From Paenibacillus endophyticus (GTDB lineage: Bacteria > Bacillota > Bacilli > Paenibacillales > Paenibacillaceae): a stretch of 64,000 nucleotides of DNA. Positions 17,087-25,571 of the stretch are shown here, one piece after another. A model generated the notes under the pieces. The model saw nothing but the letters and a program-made list of their open reading frames with translations. It was not told the origin of the DNA and made no database searches. Within the stretch, counting starts at the first letter, position 1; each line of letters opens with the position of its first letter. Location: the NCBI RefSeq assembly GCF_014192395.1, contig NZ_JACHXW010000015.1:105599-169598 (forward strand), written 5' to 3'. A program made the translations under genes and the position numbers.

Positions 17087-18358
17087 CTATCTATCGGATT
17101 TTTGATTCTTATCCTTTAACACTAGCGGTCCAATCACAAATGCCATGACAAGCAGCGTTGCGCCAGTCATCATCGCGATTCCGTAGCTTTGCACCCAGTA
17201 AGGACTGTCCGCAACTCGCTTGTAAATCCAGCCTCCCAGAAGCGGACCCGCAAATCCAGTAATGCCAGTCAGCGCAGAGAATACGGCAATATACATGGGA
17301 CGCTCCGATTTAGGCGTATCCCCGATAATAAAGTTAAAGGCAAGCAGATTGTAGCCTCCAACGCCGACGCCAAGCACAATATGGACGGCAATAAGGATCA
17401 GAATGGCAGGCAGAAACGCCATCCCACCCCATAATAAACAGGCAATTCCTATAATGGGAAGCGCCCACCGCAGCAAAGCGCGTGTTGAATATTTGCTGTT
17501 CATATTTCCCCAATAGTAATAGCTGAACATCATCACAATCATTTGAATCGTAGTGATGACCGTCACCCAGGTGTAATTGAGGTTGACGATATCCAGCATG
17601 ACATAAGAGAAAAATGGCACAGCTATATTTTGGATCAATATAAAAGTAGCCAGAAATAAGGTAGCCAGTAAAAACGTAAGGTCGCCAAGCGGCTTCTTTA
17701 ATCTTTTCCATTTCGAAGCTTCGATTGAGCGTTCGAGCGGAAGATTCGGATAACGGTACAGCTCAATGCCGTTCCAGACTGTGGCTGCCGCACAAATCAC
17801 ATACAGGACAACAAAACCGCTGCCTTCAGGCAATCGATTCAAAATTTGCCCGCCGATGAGCAGGCAGAGGCTTGCGACCGCCCAATGAATCGTATTCCGA
17901 ATGCCGAAATACCGTCCACGAACCTGAGCGGGCACCATATCCGCCACAAGCGAGGTCCACAGGACCCCAGCAGACTGCGCGCAAATATAAGAGACCGTAA
18001 ACATCACGATATACGCAGCCACCCAGTAGCCCTCCGGCACCCAGAATGGGATAAGCCCGGTTGCTGTCCATAACGAACGGTGAACAAGGCTGAATATCAT
18101 AACGTAACGCCTTCTGTTTTCGAACCGATGCATGTAAAAGGCGATAATGAGCTGTACGAGGTTGGCAAACGCAGGAATCGCTAGCGCTGCACCAATTGCG
18201 TCCGACTTCGCTCCCAAATAAAGGAGGTACGCTGTAAGCAGCGGACCTCCTAGCAAATTTCCGATAATTGTTGCAGGAATGCCTTCCACTATAGCTGTGT
18301 GCAAGCCCCTTCTCTGCTCGGACATTCTCCGTCTTGGCAACAGGATGTCCTTTAACAT
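17087..18358 (-). CDS. MFS transporter, substrate unknown
   Basis: A 423-residue major facilitator with 12 predicted membrane segments. The N-terminal tail is basic (LPRRRMSEQRRGLH) and the cytoplasmic loop HRFENRRRYV between segments 2 and 3 fits the fold. The central loop is short and charged (ASKWKRLKKPLGD). No substrate signature is recognisable. It starts 20 bases after the leucyl aminopeptidase gene on the same strand and probably shares its transcript. Uptake or export of a peptide-derived compound is one possibility. Confidence 0.82.
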   Translation of the reverse strand: MLKDILLPRRRMSEQRRGLHTAIVEGIPATIIGNLLGGPLLTAYLLYLGAKSDAIGAALAIPAFANLVQLIIAFYMHRFENRRRYVMIFSLVHRSLWTATGLIPFWVPEGYWVAAYIVMFTVSYICAQSAGVLWTSLVADMVPAQVRGRYFGIRNTIHWAVASLCLLIGGQILNRLPEGSGFVVLYVICAAATVWNGIELYRYPNLPLERSIEASKWKRLKKPLGDLTFLLATLFLATFILIQNIAVPFFSYVMLDIVNLNYTWVTVITTIQMIVMMFSYYYWGNMNSKYSTRALLRWALPIIGIACLLWGGMAFLPAILILIAVHIVLGVGVGGYNLLAFNFIIGDTPKSERPMYIAVFSALTGITGFAGPLLGGWIYKRVADSPYWVQSYGIAMMTGATLLVMAFVIGPLVLKDKNQKSDR

Positions 18359-18378
18359 ACATACCCTCTCCGCTCTGC

Positions 18379-19902
18379 TTACTCGTGGTGTACAATCAAT
18401 TCAATCAATGTTCTAACCATTACGCCAGTTGCGCCTTTCGTTTCCCAACCCCGACTCGAATCCAGCCAAGCCGTTCCTGCGATATCCAAATGCACCCAAG
18501 GCAGATCCTCCGCAAAATGCCCGATAAAGAGCCCGCCGGTTATCGTTCCGGCATACCTGCCGCCGCTATTTTTCAAATCTGCCGCATCACTCATGATCTG
18601 TTTCTTATATTCTGGATAAGCAGGCAGCTGCCAGATCCGCTCGCCCGATCGATCCGATGCCGCTTGCACTTGGTTGAAGAGAGCTTCGTTGTTCGTTACC
18701 GCTCCTGTCGCTTGCGTGCCAAGAGCAACGGATACAGCTCCCGTCAATGTTGCCACATCCACAAGCTTTGTCGCGCCTCTCGTAATCGCCGTCGTGAGAC
18801 CGTCTGCAAGCACGAGCCTTCCCTCTGCGTCCGTATTCACAATCTCCACCGTATGGCCGCTCATCATCCGCAGAACATCTCCCGGTTTCATTGCACGGTC
18901 TGAAGGCATGTTCTCCGCTGTCGGAATAACGGCAATTACATTCCTTGCAGGTTTCAGCTCTCCGATTACACGCATGGCACCAAGGACTGCTGCCGCACCG
19001 CCCATATCCGAAATCATTTCCTGCATGCCGTCAGCCCTCTTCAAAGAGATGCCTCCCGTATCAAACGTAATGCCCTTTCCTACCAATCCCCATGCCTCAT
19101 CCGAGCTTGGGTTGCCTTTATAATGAATGACGATCATGCGTGGCGGGTTAATGCTTCCTTGACCAACGCCCAGCAAGCCGCCCATGCGCTGCTCCGCGGC
19201 GCTCCATTCATCGATTACCTCGATCTCCAAATCAAGCTCCCGCGCCAGCTCCTCTGCATGATAGGCAAGCCGCTCCGGCGTTAGATCATTTCCTGGCAGA
19301 TTAGTCAAATCACGGGCCAAAACAACTCCTTCGGCATACAGCTTGCCTTTAGCAATACCCTGCTCCCACAATGCGGCATCTTCAGCCGAAGCTGCCGCCC
19401 CTTGCGGTAAAAAGCCCACCTCTTTCAGTGAAAACCGTTCAGACGGCTCGCGTTTCAGCGGCTGGCGTACGTGAAGCGATAACAGCAGTCCCTCAGTCAA
19501 CGCCTGCGCTGAACGTTCTATCCCCAGCTTCGCTAGCGACCCATCAAGCAAGACGTCTGACAGCAGAACCTGAACCTTCTCCGCACGCAGCTTTTTCAGC
19601 GCTTTCGCAGCAGCAGCGGCAGCAAGGCGAAGGCCTGTCGCGCCTCCCTCTGAATCAAGCCCTACGAACACGATATGTGCAGCGGGATATAGACCGAGTG
19701 TCGGCATAACTGCAACTTGCTCAGCATCTGCCTTAAACAATCCTTTAGCATGCTGGGCCCTAAGCGCTTCATCGATTTGCGGCTGCAAAATCGGAAGCGC
19801 TCCTTCACCTTGAACGAATTCTTTTTTGCCTATAAAACGTATGACCGCCTCTGCAGCCGCTTGCTCCGTATTTCTCAATCCGTATGTAAATGATACGTTC
19901 AT
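18379..19902 (-). CDS. pepA: Leucyl aminopeptidase (M17)
   Basis: A cytosolic dimetal aminopeptidase of 507 residues that removes N-terminal residues from peptides. The catalytic C-terminal domain has the M17 signature NTDAEGRLVLADGL, with metal ligands around GKGITFDTGGISLK and ISDMGGAAAV. The N-terminal macro-like domain is more divergent. The ATG at 19902 follows GTGAGGAAA at good spacing; the longer in-frame extension to 19950 lacks a ribosome site. An MFS gene follows closely. Confidence 0.94.
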   Translation of the reverse strand: MNVSFTYGLRNTEQAAAEAVIRFIGKKEFVQGEGALPILQPQIDEALRAQHAKGLFKADAEQVAVMPTLGLYPAAHIVFVGLDSEGGATGLRLAAAAAAKALKKLRAEKVQVLLSDVLLDGSLAKLGIERSAQALTEGLLLSLHVRQPLKREPSERFSLKEVGFLPQGAAASAEDAALWEQGIAKGKLYAEGVVLARDLTNLPGNDLTPERLAYHAEELARELDLEIEVIDEWSAAEQRMGGLLGVGQGSINPPRMIVIHYKGNPSSDEAWGLVGKGITFDTGGISLKRADGMQEMISDMGGAAAVLGAMRVIGELKPARNVIAVIPTAENMPSDRAMKPGDVLRMMSGHTVEIVNTDAEGRLVLADGLTTAITRGATKLVDVATLTGAVSVALGTQATGAVTNNEALFNQVQAASDRSGERIWQLPAYPEYKKQIMSDAADLKNSGGRYAGTITGGLFIGHFAEDLPWVHLDIAGTAWLDSSRGWETKGATGVMVRTLIELIVHHE

Positions 19903-20051
19903 TAGTTGTTTCCTCACTTTCTTCATCGGTATATTTGCATAGACGTCCACCGAAATGCAGACTTATTCATACCGTTTGCCAAACTCATTATACCTAAGGA
20001 TCTTCGACTTTTCCATGTTTATCATTGAAGCATGTACGACCTTAACAATCG

Positions 20052-20082
20052 AAAAGCTCCCCTCCCAAGTCGGGAGAAGAGC
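20052..20082 (-). terminator. Terminator of the RsbU_N histidine kinase gene
   Basis: Reading leftward, GCTCTTCTCCC and GGGAGGGGAGC form a stem followed by TTTTC, about 40 bases past the stop at 20125. Confidence 0.75.
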
Positions 20083-20124
20083 CCTTATATGTTCTTTTGC
20101 TCGCGGTTCATATACGCCACCTAA

Positions 20125-21498
20125 TTAGGCAAGCGGCAAAGTTATGATGAATTCCGTCCCTACGCCCCGTTGGCTGTCAACCCGAATAGTCCCATTATGA
20201 TTGCGAACAATCCGATAACTGACGGACAGCCCCAGTCCCGTTCCGGCTTGCTTTGTCGTAAAGAAGGGGTCAAACAACCGATTCATCGTCGCCTTTTCCA
20301 TGCCTTTACCGTTGTCCTTGATGATAATCTCAGCAGATTGCCCGTTGCTGCGCGTAACAATATCAATCAGGCCTCGTCGTTCACTTTGTACCTCTTCAAT
20401 GGCATCAAGCGCATTTTTGATAATATTCAATATGACCTGCTTGACCTGCTTGACGTCGATGGAAACCAAATGCTCCGCGCAATAGCATTCAGCCTTAATC
20501 TCGCAGTTCCGCATCAGTGCTTCGCTTTCAGTCAGCAAAACGACTTCCTTTATCAAATGATCGATGGACACCAATTGCTTCATCGGCGCCGACGGCTTGG
20601 ACGAGTTTAGAAATTCATAAATAATATCATTAGCTCGATCAATCTCCGTCAAAATAATACGTGCGTACTCCTCTTTGCCAACCTCAAGCAAATAAGGCCG
20701 GAGCAGCTGTATAAAGCCCCGGATGCTCGTCAACGGATTTCGAATTTCATGTGCAATGGCGGCTGCGATCTTTCCGAGCATTGCAAGCTTGTCATTCTGC
20801 AAAGCGGTTTGCTCAATCTGCTTGTATTCCGAAACATCCTTAACACTGAATAAAAAATCACCGTCTAATTGATCACCGTAAGTAACCGTTACTAATAGAT
20901 GTTTGCCGTCTTTATGCTGGAATTCATAGTACCGACTGTGCATCAGAAACATTTCCTTGTAAAGCCTTAGAACTGTCCGTTTTGTACTGCTCGCAAGCTG
21001 TCTATGCCGCAATATTTCCTTGATCGTGCAGCCAATCAACGTTTTCCTAGGAATATCGAGCAGCTTGGCCATCTGCACATTAATAAAAGACAATATGCCG
21101 TCGCTGTCAAATAAGGCGATACCGCTGTCCATGTGCTGAAGCACATTTTCATATTTATTTTTCACCTTTTCGAAGGAGCGATTGGATCTGAACAGCATTT
21201 CACGCATTTCACTAAATTTCTGTTCAGTAGACCGTTCCGGCTGCAGCCGGAAGCGGCAAGCGACCATGATTTCCATTAAGAACACAAATGAACGATTATA
21301 TAACCGCACAGCTTCCTCCGAGTCGACATTCGCGGCTAATGACTGTATGCATTCTTCATGTACAGCAATGATTTCTTCCGGATTTATTCCGTAAAGCTCC
21401 TTGCCCAGCTCGTTGGCATGGAATAATGATACTTCCTTACCACTTCTAATATACTCGGCAAGCGCCGGGAAATAGCGCTTTCGAATGGCCAACATCAT
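20125..21498 (-). CDS. Histidine kinase with RsbU-type N-terminal domain and PAS
   Basis: A 457-residue cytoplasmic kinase. Residues about 8-80 (LFHANELGKELYG, then NPEEIIAVHEECIQSL and FLMEIMVAC) closely resemble the N-terminal domain of RsbU, the phosphatase part that binds the switch kinase RsbT in the sigma-B stress pathway. A coiled linker and one PAS domain (about 120-235) follow. HisKA has the H-box AAAIAHEIRNPLTSIRGF (His near 255). HATPase_c has intact N and G boxes (IIKNALDAI; DNGKGM; GTGLGLSVS). GGGGAGGAG precedes the start. No response regulator is adjacent. The kinase is certain; the RsbU_N call is by eye. Confidence 0.88.
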   Translation of the reverse strand: MMLAIRKRYFPALAEYIRSGKEVSLFHANELGKELYGINPEEIIAVHEECIQSLAANVDSEEAVRLYNRSFVFLMEIMVACRFRLQPERSTEQKFSEMREMLFRSNRSFEKVKNKYENVLQHMDSGIALFDSDGILSFINVQMAKLLDIPRKTLIGCTIKEILRHRQLASSTKRTVLRLYKEMFLMHSRYYEFQHKDGKHLLVTVTYGDQLDGDFLFSVKDVSEYKQIEQTALQNDKLAMLGKIAAAIAHEIRNPLTSIRGFIQLLRPYLLEVGKEEYARIILTEIDRANDIIYEFLNSSKPSAPMKQLVSIDHLIKEVVLLTESEALMRNCEIKAECYCAEHLVSIDVKQVKQVILNIIKNALDAIEEVQSERRGLIDIVTRSNGQSAEIIIKDNGKGMEKATMNRLFDPFFTTKQAGTGLGLSVSYRIVRNHNGTIRVDSQRGVGTEFIITLPLA

Positions 21499-21691
21499 GT
21501 ACTCCTCCCCGGCAACGTCTATAGAGATAACAGTTACAGTTACTACTAATCATAGGGCGAGTTTACAATCGCTGTCAATCGGAAATACTGTCGAAATTTG
21601 TTCGTCAACTGGGTAAAAAGTATCGTACGGACACGATTAGGTCTTTAGACTGTTTGTGAGACAAATGACTTTCTACACCCTTTTTACGATT

Positions 21692-21725
21692 AAAAAACCA
21701 GCCCTTTTTCCTTGTCGGCATGGTT
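21692..21725 (-). terminator. Probable terminator of sigI-rsgI
   Basis: Reading leftward, AACCATGCC and GGCTGGTT pair with a bulge and are followed by TTTTTT. It is about 25 bases past the rsgI stop. Confidence 0.6.
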
Positions 21726-21751
21726 GGCTAAGCTAATTCGCTAGTTTGTAT

Positions 21752-23149
21752 TCAATCCCTATTATTGTCCTTTTCATTCGTGTTTCTATTATCGTTTGAC
21801 TTATCATCTTTTCCCTTATCGTTTTTTTTATCTGAATTCCAGCCATCGCGATCGTCACGGTTATCCTTATCGTCATCACGCCAATTGATTCCCCAACCGA
21901 TATTATCACGGTTATCCTTATTGTCGTCACGCCAATTGGTTCCCCAGCCGTTGTTATCGCGGTCCTCATTGCGAATGTCGCCTCTGTTATCTTTGTCATC
22001 ATCGTCGTTATTGTTACGCGATTGATTCCAGCCTTGATTCCAATCTCGGTCATCGTCCTCTTTATCGTCATCCTGTTTATCCGAATTCGGACGATTTGGT
22101 TTGCTCGGTTTGCTCGGTTTGCCCGGTTTTCCTGGTGTTGTCACCGGTTTATCATCCAAAGCACCGTTTCTTATAGGCTTTTTCGTCTCCGATGGTTTCA
22201 AGGTTACAACACTGCTCGGCTTCTCAGGCTTCGCTGCCTTGACCGGTTTATTCGGTTTAGCGGTTGCAGTCGGCTTAGCTGCTCCACCTTTGTTTATATT
22301 GTTTTGCTGCTTGGCTTTTTCCTTTTTTTCCTTCGCAACCAGCTCTTTCAGCTTTTCTTTGCTCTTGTCCTGCGCATTGTCTACAATCGTTTTTACTCCA
22401 CCAACCGGCTCCGTTGCTTTATCGATGGACTGCTGCTTCAATTGCTCTATTTCAAGCGAATATCCCTCTTCCTTCGCCATTAAATAAACGGCCATTTTAC
22501 CTGAGGATATACCGTTGATCGCCGCTTCCTCACGCACCTCATTTGGGATAGACATGGTCGTAATATTTGCAGTTGCGGCCTCATCTGTCAGATTGTTTAG
22601 CAGCAGCCTCAGCGCTTCGTCGACTTTTCCTGTCAAAATACTCTCATAATCGAGTTTTAGTGCAGAAGCATCACTAAGCAGAACACTTGTAATAAAAATA
22701 TCCTTGTTTGGCGTATCCAAATAATGCGATGTCTTCGCTTTTTCTAGCAGGGACGAGGCAACGTTCTCTACATTGATTCCGTCGAATGGAAGGCCTTTAA
22801 TAATATTCTCGCCGTCAGCATTTAACGCCCGCAGCTCACGTACCTTCCCATTCTCGTCCACGCCTAGCTCTACGCTTGGATTAATGTCCATACTTACATA
22901 TGCCACGACAGGATTCTTATCTCTTTGAATAAAGAATAAGAGAGGCAGGATGAACACTAGCAGAATAGCAGCTGCACTCCCATACCAGTATGCAGGCTTT
23001 ACATTTCGGGTTTTCTTGTACACCGCTTCGAAAATAATTTCTTCTCCCAGCTGCGGCGTACCTTGAATAGGGGCTTGCAAAAATTGTCCGTCTGCCGTCA
23101 TGACGACCGCATGCTGCTTATGGATACTCACAACAATTCCGCGTTTCAT
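21752..23149 (-). CDS. rsgI: Anti-sigma-I factor RsgI-like membrane protein
   Basis: A 465-residue single-pass membrane protein expected to hold SigI inactive. Residues 1-55 form the RsgI N-terminal anti-sigma domain (MKRGIVVSIHKQHAVVMTAD). One membrane segment lies near 57-78. A conserved extracellular region follows (YVSMDINPSVELGVDENGKV). From about residue 250 the protein is low-complexity, Lys/Pro-rich and then Asp/Asn/Arg/Trp-rich; two 51-base direct repeats (from 21856 and 21907) encode 17-residue units. It overlaps the sigI stop by four bases. No carbohydrate-binding or protease output domain is visible. Confidence 0.88.
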   Translation of the reverse strand: MKRGIVVSIHKQHAVVMTADGQFLQAPIQGTPQLGEEIIFEAVYKKTRNVKPAYWYGSAAAILLVFILPLLFFIQRDKNPVVAYVSMDINPSVELGVDENGKVRELRALNADGENIIKGLPFDGINVENVASSLLEKAKTSHYLDTPNKDIFITSVLLSDASALKLDYESILTGKVDEALRLLLNNLTDEAATANITTMSIPNEVREEAAINGISSGKMAVYLMAKEEGYSLEIEQLKQQSIDKATEPVGGVKTIVDNAQDKSKEKLKELVAKEKKEKAKQQNNINKGGAAKPTATAKPNKPVKAAKPEKPSSVVTLKPSETKKPIRNGALDDKPVTTPGKPGKPSKPSKPNRPNSDKQDDDKEDDDRDWNQGWNQSRNNNDDDDKDNRGDIRNEDRDNNGWGTNWRDDNKDNRDNIGWGINWRDDDKDNRDDRDGWNSDKKNDKGKDDKSNDNRNTNEKDNNRD

Positions 23150-23997
23150 TTGCTTGCCTCCTTATTCGAACCCATATGGTCTTCGGATATATGTAGATAA
23201 TCATGCATGTATGGATATGGTCCTGATATGACGAGTGAGATCGCAATAATATACTTTCGGTTGCGCTCCACTGTTTTGCGTGAAACGCCGCACAGTTCAG
23301 TCAGCTCTTTAACTGGCAGCTTCCCTGATTGCCTAAGCGAATCGAACAATGGCTCTTCGCCTAACAGCGTTTGAGCGATGCCAATCAGCAGCCTTCTGGA
23401 ATCTGCATGCTTCGGAGATACTTCCACCAGCTCAGCGAATGAAATTCCAAAACGATCAAGTTCATTGTTCAACTCGCCGATTTCGACTCTGCGTTCATCC
23501 TCGGTTCGTTTCATCTCGAAAGCGAACATCGCTTGCTTCGTTTCTACTGAATTATATTGAGGCTGTTCTTCTTCCTCTGAGTCAAACATGCTATAGGGAA
23601 CAACCTTGGAATGCCTCTGTTCTTTTCGGACATGGTCAATAAGCCGGCGGCGAATGACGGTTTCAGAAAATCCGATAAACGATTTCCCTGCATGACTGGA
23701 GAACTGATTGATGGCTTCATTAAAAGCTAACAGCGCTATGCTGAACTCATCGTCTCGGCTCGGATCAATATACCGTTTGCAAAATCGGCTTGTCACTTTC
23801 ATTATATAAGGTTTGTAATCTGCTATGAATTGCTCACGCAGCAGCTCGTCGCCATCTCGAATACGAGCAATCTTTTGTTCGGGAGTCAGCTTATCCTCCT
23901 CCGCAGCTTCTGCAGAAACAGTATTCCGCAAGAAGCGTTTGAACAATACGAGTAACAACCGCTCCACCTCACTATTAGTATGATTCGTTTCTGTCAT
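23146..23997 (-). CDS. sigI: RNA polymerase sigma factor SigI
   Basis: A SigI-type sigma-70 factor of up to 283 residues, used for heat and envelope stress in Bacillus. The conserved block KRYIDPSRDDEFSIALLAFNEAI and RRRLIDHVRKEQRHSKVVPY match sigma region 2 of SigI; the C-terminal helix-turn-helix (LPVKELTELCGVSRKTVERNRKYI) is the family's DNA-binding part. The ATG at 23997 has no ribosome site. A TTG at 23958 follows GAGGTGG closely and gives an N-terminus (LLVLFKRFL) more like other SigI proteins, so it may be the true start. A copy of the dispersed ~100 bp repeat lies just upstream. Confidence 0.9.
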   Translation of the reverse strand: MTETNHTNSEVERLLLVLFKRFLRNTVSAEAAEEDKLTPEQKIARIRDGDELLREQFIADYKPYIMKVTSRFCKRYIDPSRDDEFSIALLAFNEAINQFSSHAGKSFIGFSETVIRRRLIDHVRKEQRHSKVVPYSMFDSEEEEQPQYNSVETKQAMFAFEMKRTEDERRVEIGELNNELDRFGISFAELVEVSPKHADSRRLLIGIAQTLLGEEPLFDSLRQSGKLPVKELTELCGVSRKTVERNRKYIIAISLVISGPYPYMHDYLHISEDHMGSNKEASK

Positions 23998-24045
23998 TCC
24001 GGTTTCGGGGGGTACATTATGAGAACATCTTCATTTATTTTAAAA

Positions 24046-24149
24046 CAAGAAGAAACGGCTTCTCCATCCTCTGCAAGAGGAGGGTATCCGTTTCTCGTAG
24101 AAATAGAAGAATAATTATCGCGTGAAACAAATAAAGTCTTATATTTTAA
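24046..24149. repeat. Dispersed ~100 bp repeat, copy 1
   Basis: One of four near-identical copies in the window (others at 41765, 58730 and 62577), all in the same orientation. It begins CAAGAAGAAACGG, has an inner hairpin around CTCTGCAAGAG, continues ATCCGTTTCTCGTAGAAATAG and ends in ATAAAGTCTTATATTT. GAAACGG and CCGTTTC pair around the inner hairpin. Short open frames through it (for example YSSISTRNGYPPLAEDGEA) look like chance translations. It sits between sigI and the terminator of the 24194 gene. Confidence 0.85.
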
Positions 24150-24150
24150 T

Positions 24151-24175
24151 AAAAGCCTCCCAAAAGGAGGCTCAC
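24151..24175 (-). terminator. Terminator of the 24194 gene
   Basis: Reading leftward, AGCCTCC-TTTTG-GGAGGCT is followed by TTTATT. The dispersed repeat starts directly after the T run. Confidence 0.8.
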
Positions 24176-24193
24176 CATTCATGTTTAAAAAAA

Positions 24194-24610
24194 CTAAACG
24201 GAAGTACGGCGTTGTCGCAGCTTATTCCTTCGGTTATTCAGCATCCCAAGACGCTTCTTAAGGACAAGCTGCCATTCCGTATCCTCAATCTGCTTCGCAA
24301 AGCTTAGCAAATCAAGTGCCATATCAATTTGACTGTGAACGACATCCATCGGATCCTCATTCTCGTGATTCACGCAATTTTCAAGCAGCGCCATGCCTTC
24401 TTGCTCAACGTACTCCTGGAAATCAACTTCAGCAGCACCGTCGCCATGCGCATATTCAGCTAATATTTCATATTCGTTTTCGATTAAGTAATGAATATCT
24501 ACACGGTGACATACCGGACAAAACACAATCGGTACATTGTGAATATGCGTCCGAAAATGCTTAAGCGTTCCCTTAGTCCCAATCATGCTAGCTCCACAGC
24601 AAAAGCTCAT
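24194..24610 (-). CDS. Hypothetical protein with Cys-rich (zinc-ribbon-like) N-terminus
   Basis: A 138-residue soluble protein I cannot assign. The N-terminus has FCCG at residues 3-6 and FCPVCHRVDIH near residues 30-40, which could ligate one zinc ion. The rest is acidic and helical, ending in a basic tail (NNRRNKLRQRR). AAGGAGGGG precedes the ATG. Upstream of that ribosome site are two hairpin units of the same repeat family found before the S41 protease gene. A conserved Paenibacillus protein of unknown role is the best description. Confidence 0.75.
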   Translation of the reverse strand: MSFCCGASMIGTKGTLKHFRTHIHNVPIVFCPVCHRVDIHYLIENEYEILAEYAHGDGAAEVDFQEYVEQEGMALLENCVNHENEDPMDVVHSQIDMALDLLSFAKQIEDTEWQLVLKKRLGMLNNRRNKLRQRRTSV

Positions 24611-24628
24611 TGACGACCCCTCCTTAAA

Positions 24629-24686
24629 GGTTTGCGAAGCAAACCTACTTCGTAAGCATCAACTAAGGTTTGCGAAGCAAACCTTC
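24629..24686. repeat. Two hairpin repeat units (38 bp period)
   Basis: GGTTTGCGAAGCAAACC occurs at 24629 and 24667, a 38-base period, with CTTCGTAAGCAT between the copies. Each is an imperfect palindrome that would form a stem-loop in the leader of the 24194 gene, directly upstream of its ribosome site. The array at 57631 has the same layout with compensating stem changes. Confidence 0.85.
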
Positions 24687-24821
24687 AGCAATATCATGAT
24701 AATCGATTACGTACGCTAATGTCTTATTCATTCGATCCTGTGGCTATTACCTTATTCGCCCTGCACTACGTAAATTCCTGCTTTTCATTGATAATATGTA
24801 CCCGGCCATGCCTATAAATAA

Positions 24822-24856
24822 ACAAAACCCGCGCCATCGCATGGCGCGGGTTTTGT
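24822..24856. terminator. Strong terminator of the peroxiredoxin gene
   Basis: AAAACCCGCGCCAT (24824-24837) pairs perfectly with ATGGCGCGGGTTTT (24841-24854) around a 3-base loop. It serves the leftward peroxiredoxin gene and could act in both directions. Confidence 0.9.
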
Positions 24857-24876
24857 TGTGACCGGTACGAAACGTA

Positions 24877-25425
24877 TTATTTCGATACCAATGTTTGTTG
24901 ACCTGGTTTCCAGTTGATTGGGCAAAGTCCGCCGGATTGCAAAGCTTGCAATACGCGAAGCGTCTCATCAACGCTGCGGCCTACGTTGTTATGGTTAACA
25001 ACTTGGTATTGTACTTCGCCTTCTGGATTGATGATGAATAGACCGCGAAGCGCGATACCTTCTTCTTCAATGAGGACGCCGTAGTCACGAGCAACGCTCT
25101 TCGTGATGTCAGCTGCAAGCGGGAATTCAAGCTGGCCTAGTCCATTATCATTAACCGGCGTGTTGATCCATGCGCGGTGGCTGTGTTTGCTATCAACGCT
25201 GACACCTAGAACTTCAGTGTCCAATTTTTTGAATTCAGCAGCTGCAAGGCTAAGTGCTGTGATTTCAGTTGGGCATACGAAAGTGAAATCTAGCGGGTAG
25301 AAAAACAATACCAACCATTTGCCTTTGTAATCTGCAAGTGATGCTGTACCAAAATCTTTACCGTCGCCTGTTGCTGTTTCCATCGAAAAATCTGGGGCCT
25401 GGCGGCCTACCAAACGCTCTGCCAT
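24877..25425 (-). CDS. 2-Cys peroxiredoxin (AhpC/TSA family)
   Basis: A thiol peroxidase of 182 residues that reduces hydrogen peroxide and organic peroxides. The peroxidatic cysteine is in FTFVCPTEI (near residue 52) and the resolving cysteine in GGLCPINWKPGQ near the C-terminus, the typical 2-Cys arrangement. It resembles Bacillus YkuU more than AhpC. AAGGAGG precedes the ATG. A clear promoter and a perfect PerR box lie between it and leuB, pointing to peroxide induction. Confidence 0.94.
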   Translation of the reverse strand: MAERLVGRQAPDFSMETATGDGKDFGTASLADYKGKWLVLFFYPLDFTFVCPTEITALSLAAAEFKKLDTEVLGVSVDSKHSHRAWINTPVNDNGLGQLEFPLAADITKSVARDYGVLIEEEGIALRGLFIINPEGEVQYQVVNHNNVGRSVDETLRVLQALQSGGLCPINWKPGQQTLVSK

Positions 25426-25500
25426 TATAGAAAACCTCCTTGGACCTATCCATAAATTTTTATTATTTTTGTCACTTCATCTGTGTGACTTACCTAGTAA

Positions 25501-25529
25501 ATAGTATCACTAGTCTAGAATGAAGTCAA
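25501..25529 (-). promoter_or_regulatory. Peroxiredoxin promoter
   Basis: Reading leftward, TTGACT (25524-25529) and TACTAT (25501-25506) have a 17-base spacer. The ATG lies about 75 bases downstream. Confidence 0.75.
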
Positions 25530-25548
25530 TATTATAATTAATACTTAT

Positions 25549-25563
25549 TTATAATAATTATAA
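25549..25563. promoter_or_regulatory. PerR box, perfect consensus
   Basis: TTATAATAATTATAA matches the Bacillus PerR box TTATAATnATTATAA at every position. It lies about 20 bases upstream of the -35 hexamer and 9 bases from the leuB stop. A half-site (ATTATAATTAAT, from 25531) lies between it and the promoter, so PerR may bind cooperatively towards the -35. Confidence 0.8.
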
Positions 25564-25571
25564 TCTAGAAA

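Noticed and set aside
23994..24182. Short frame with YSSISTRNGYPPLAEDGEA peptide
   Set aside because: It is translation of dispersed repeat copy 1; the same peptide arises from other copies and has no ribosome site of its own.
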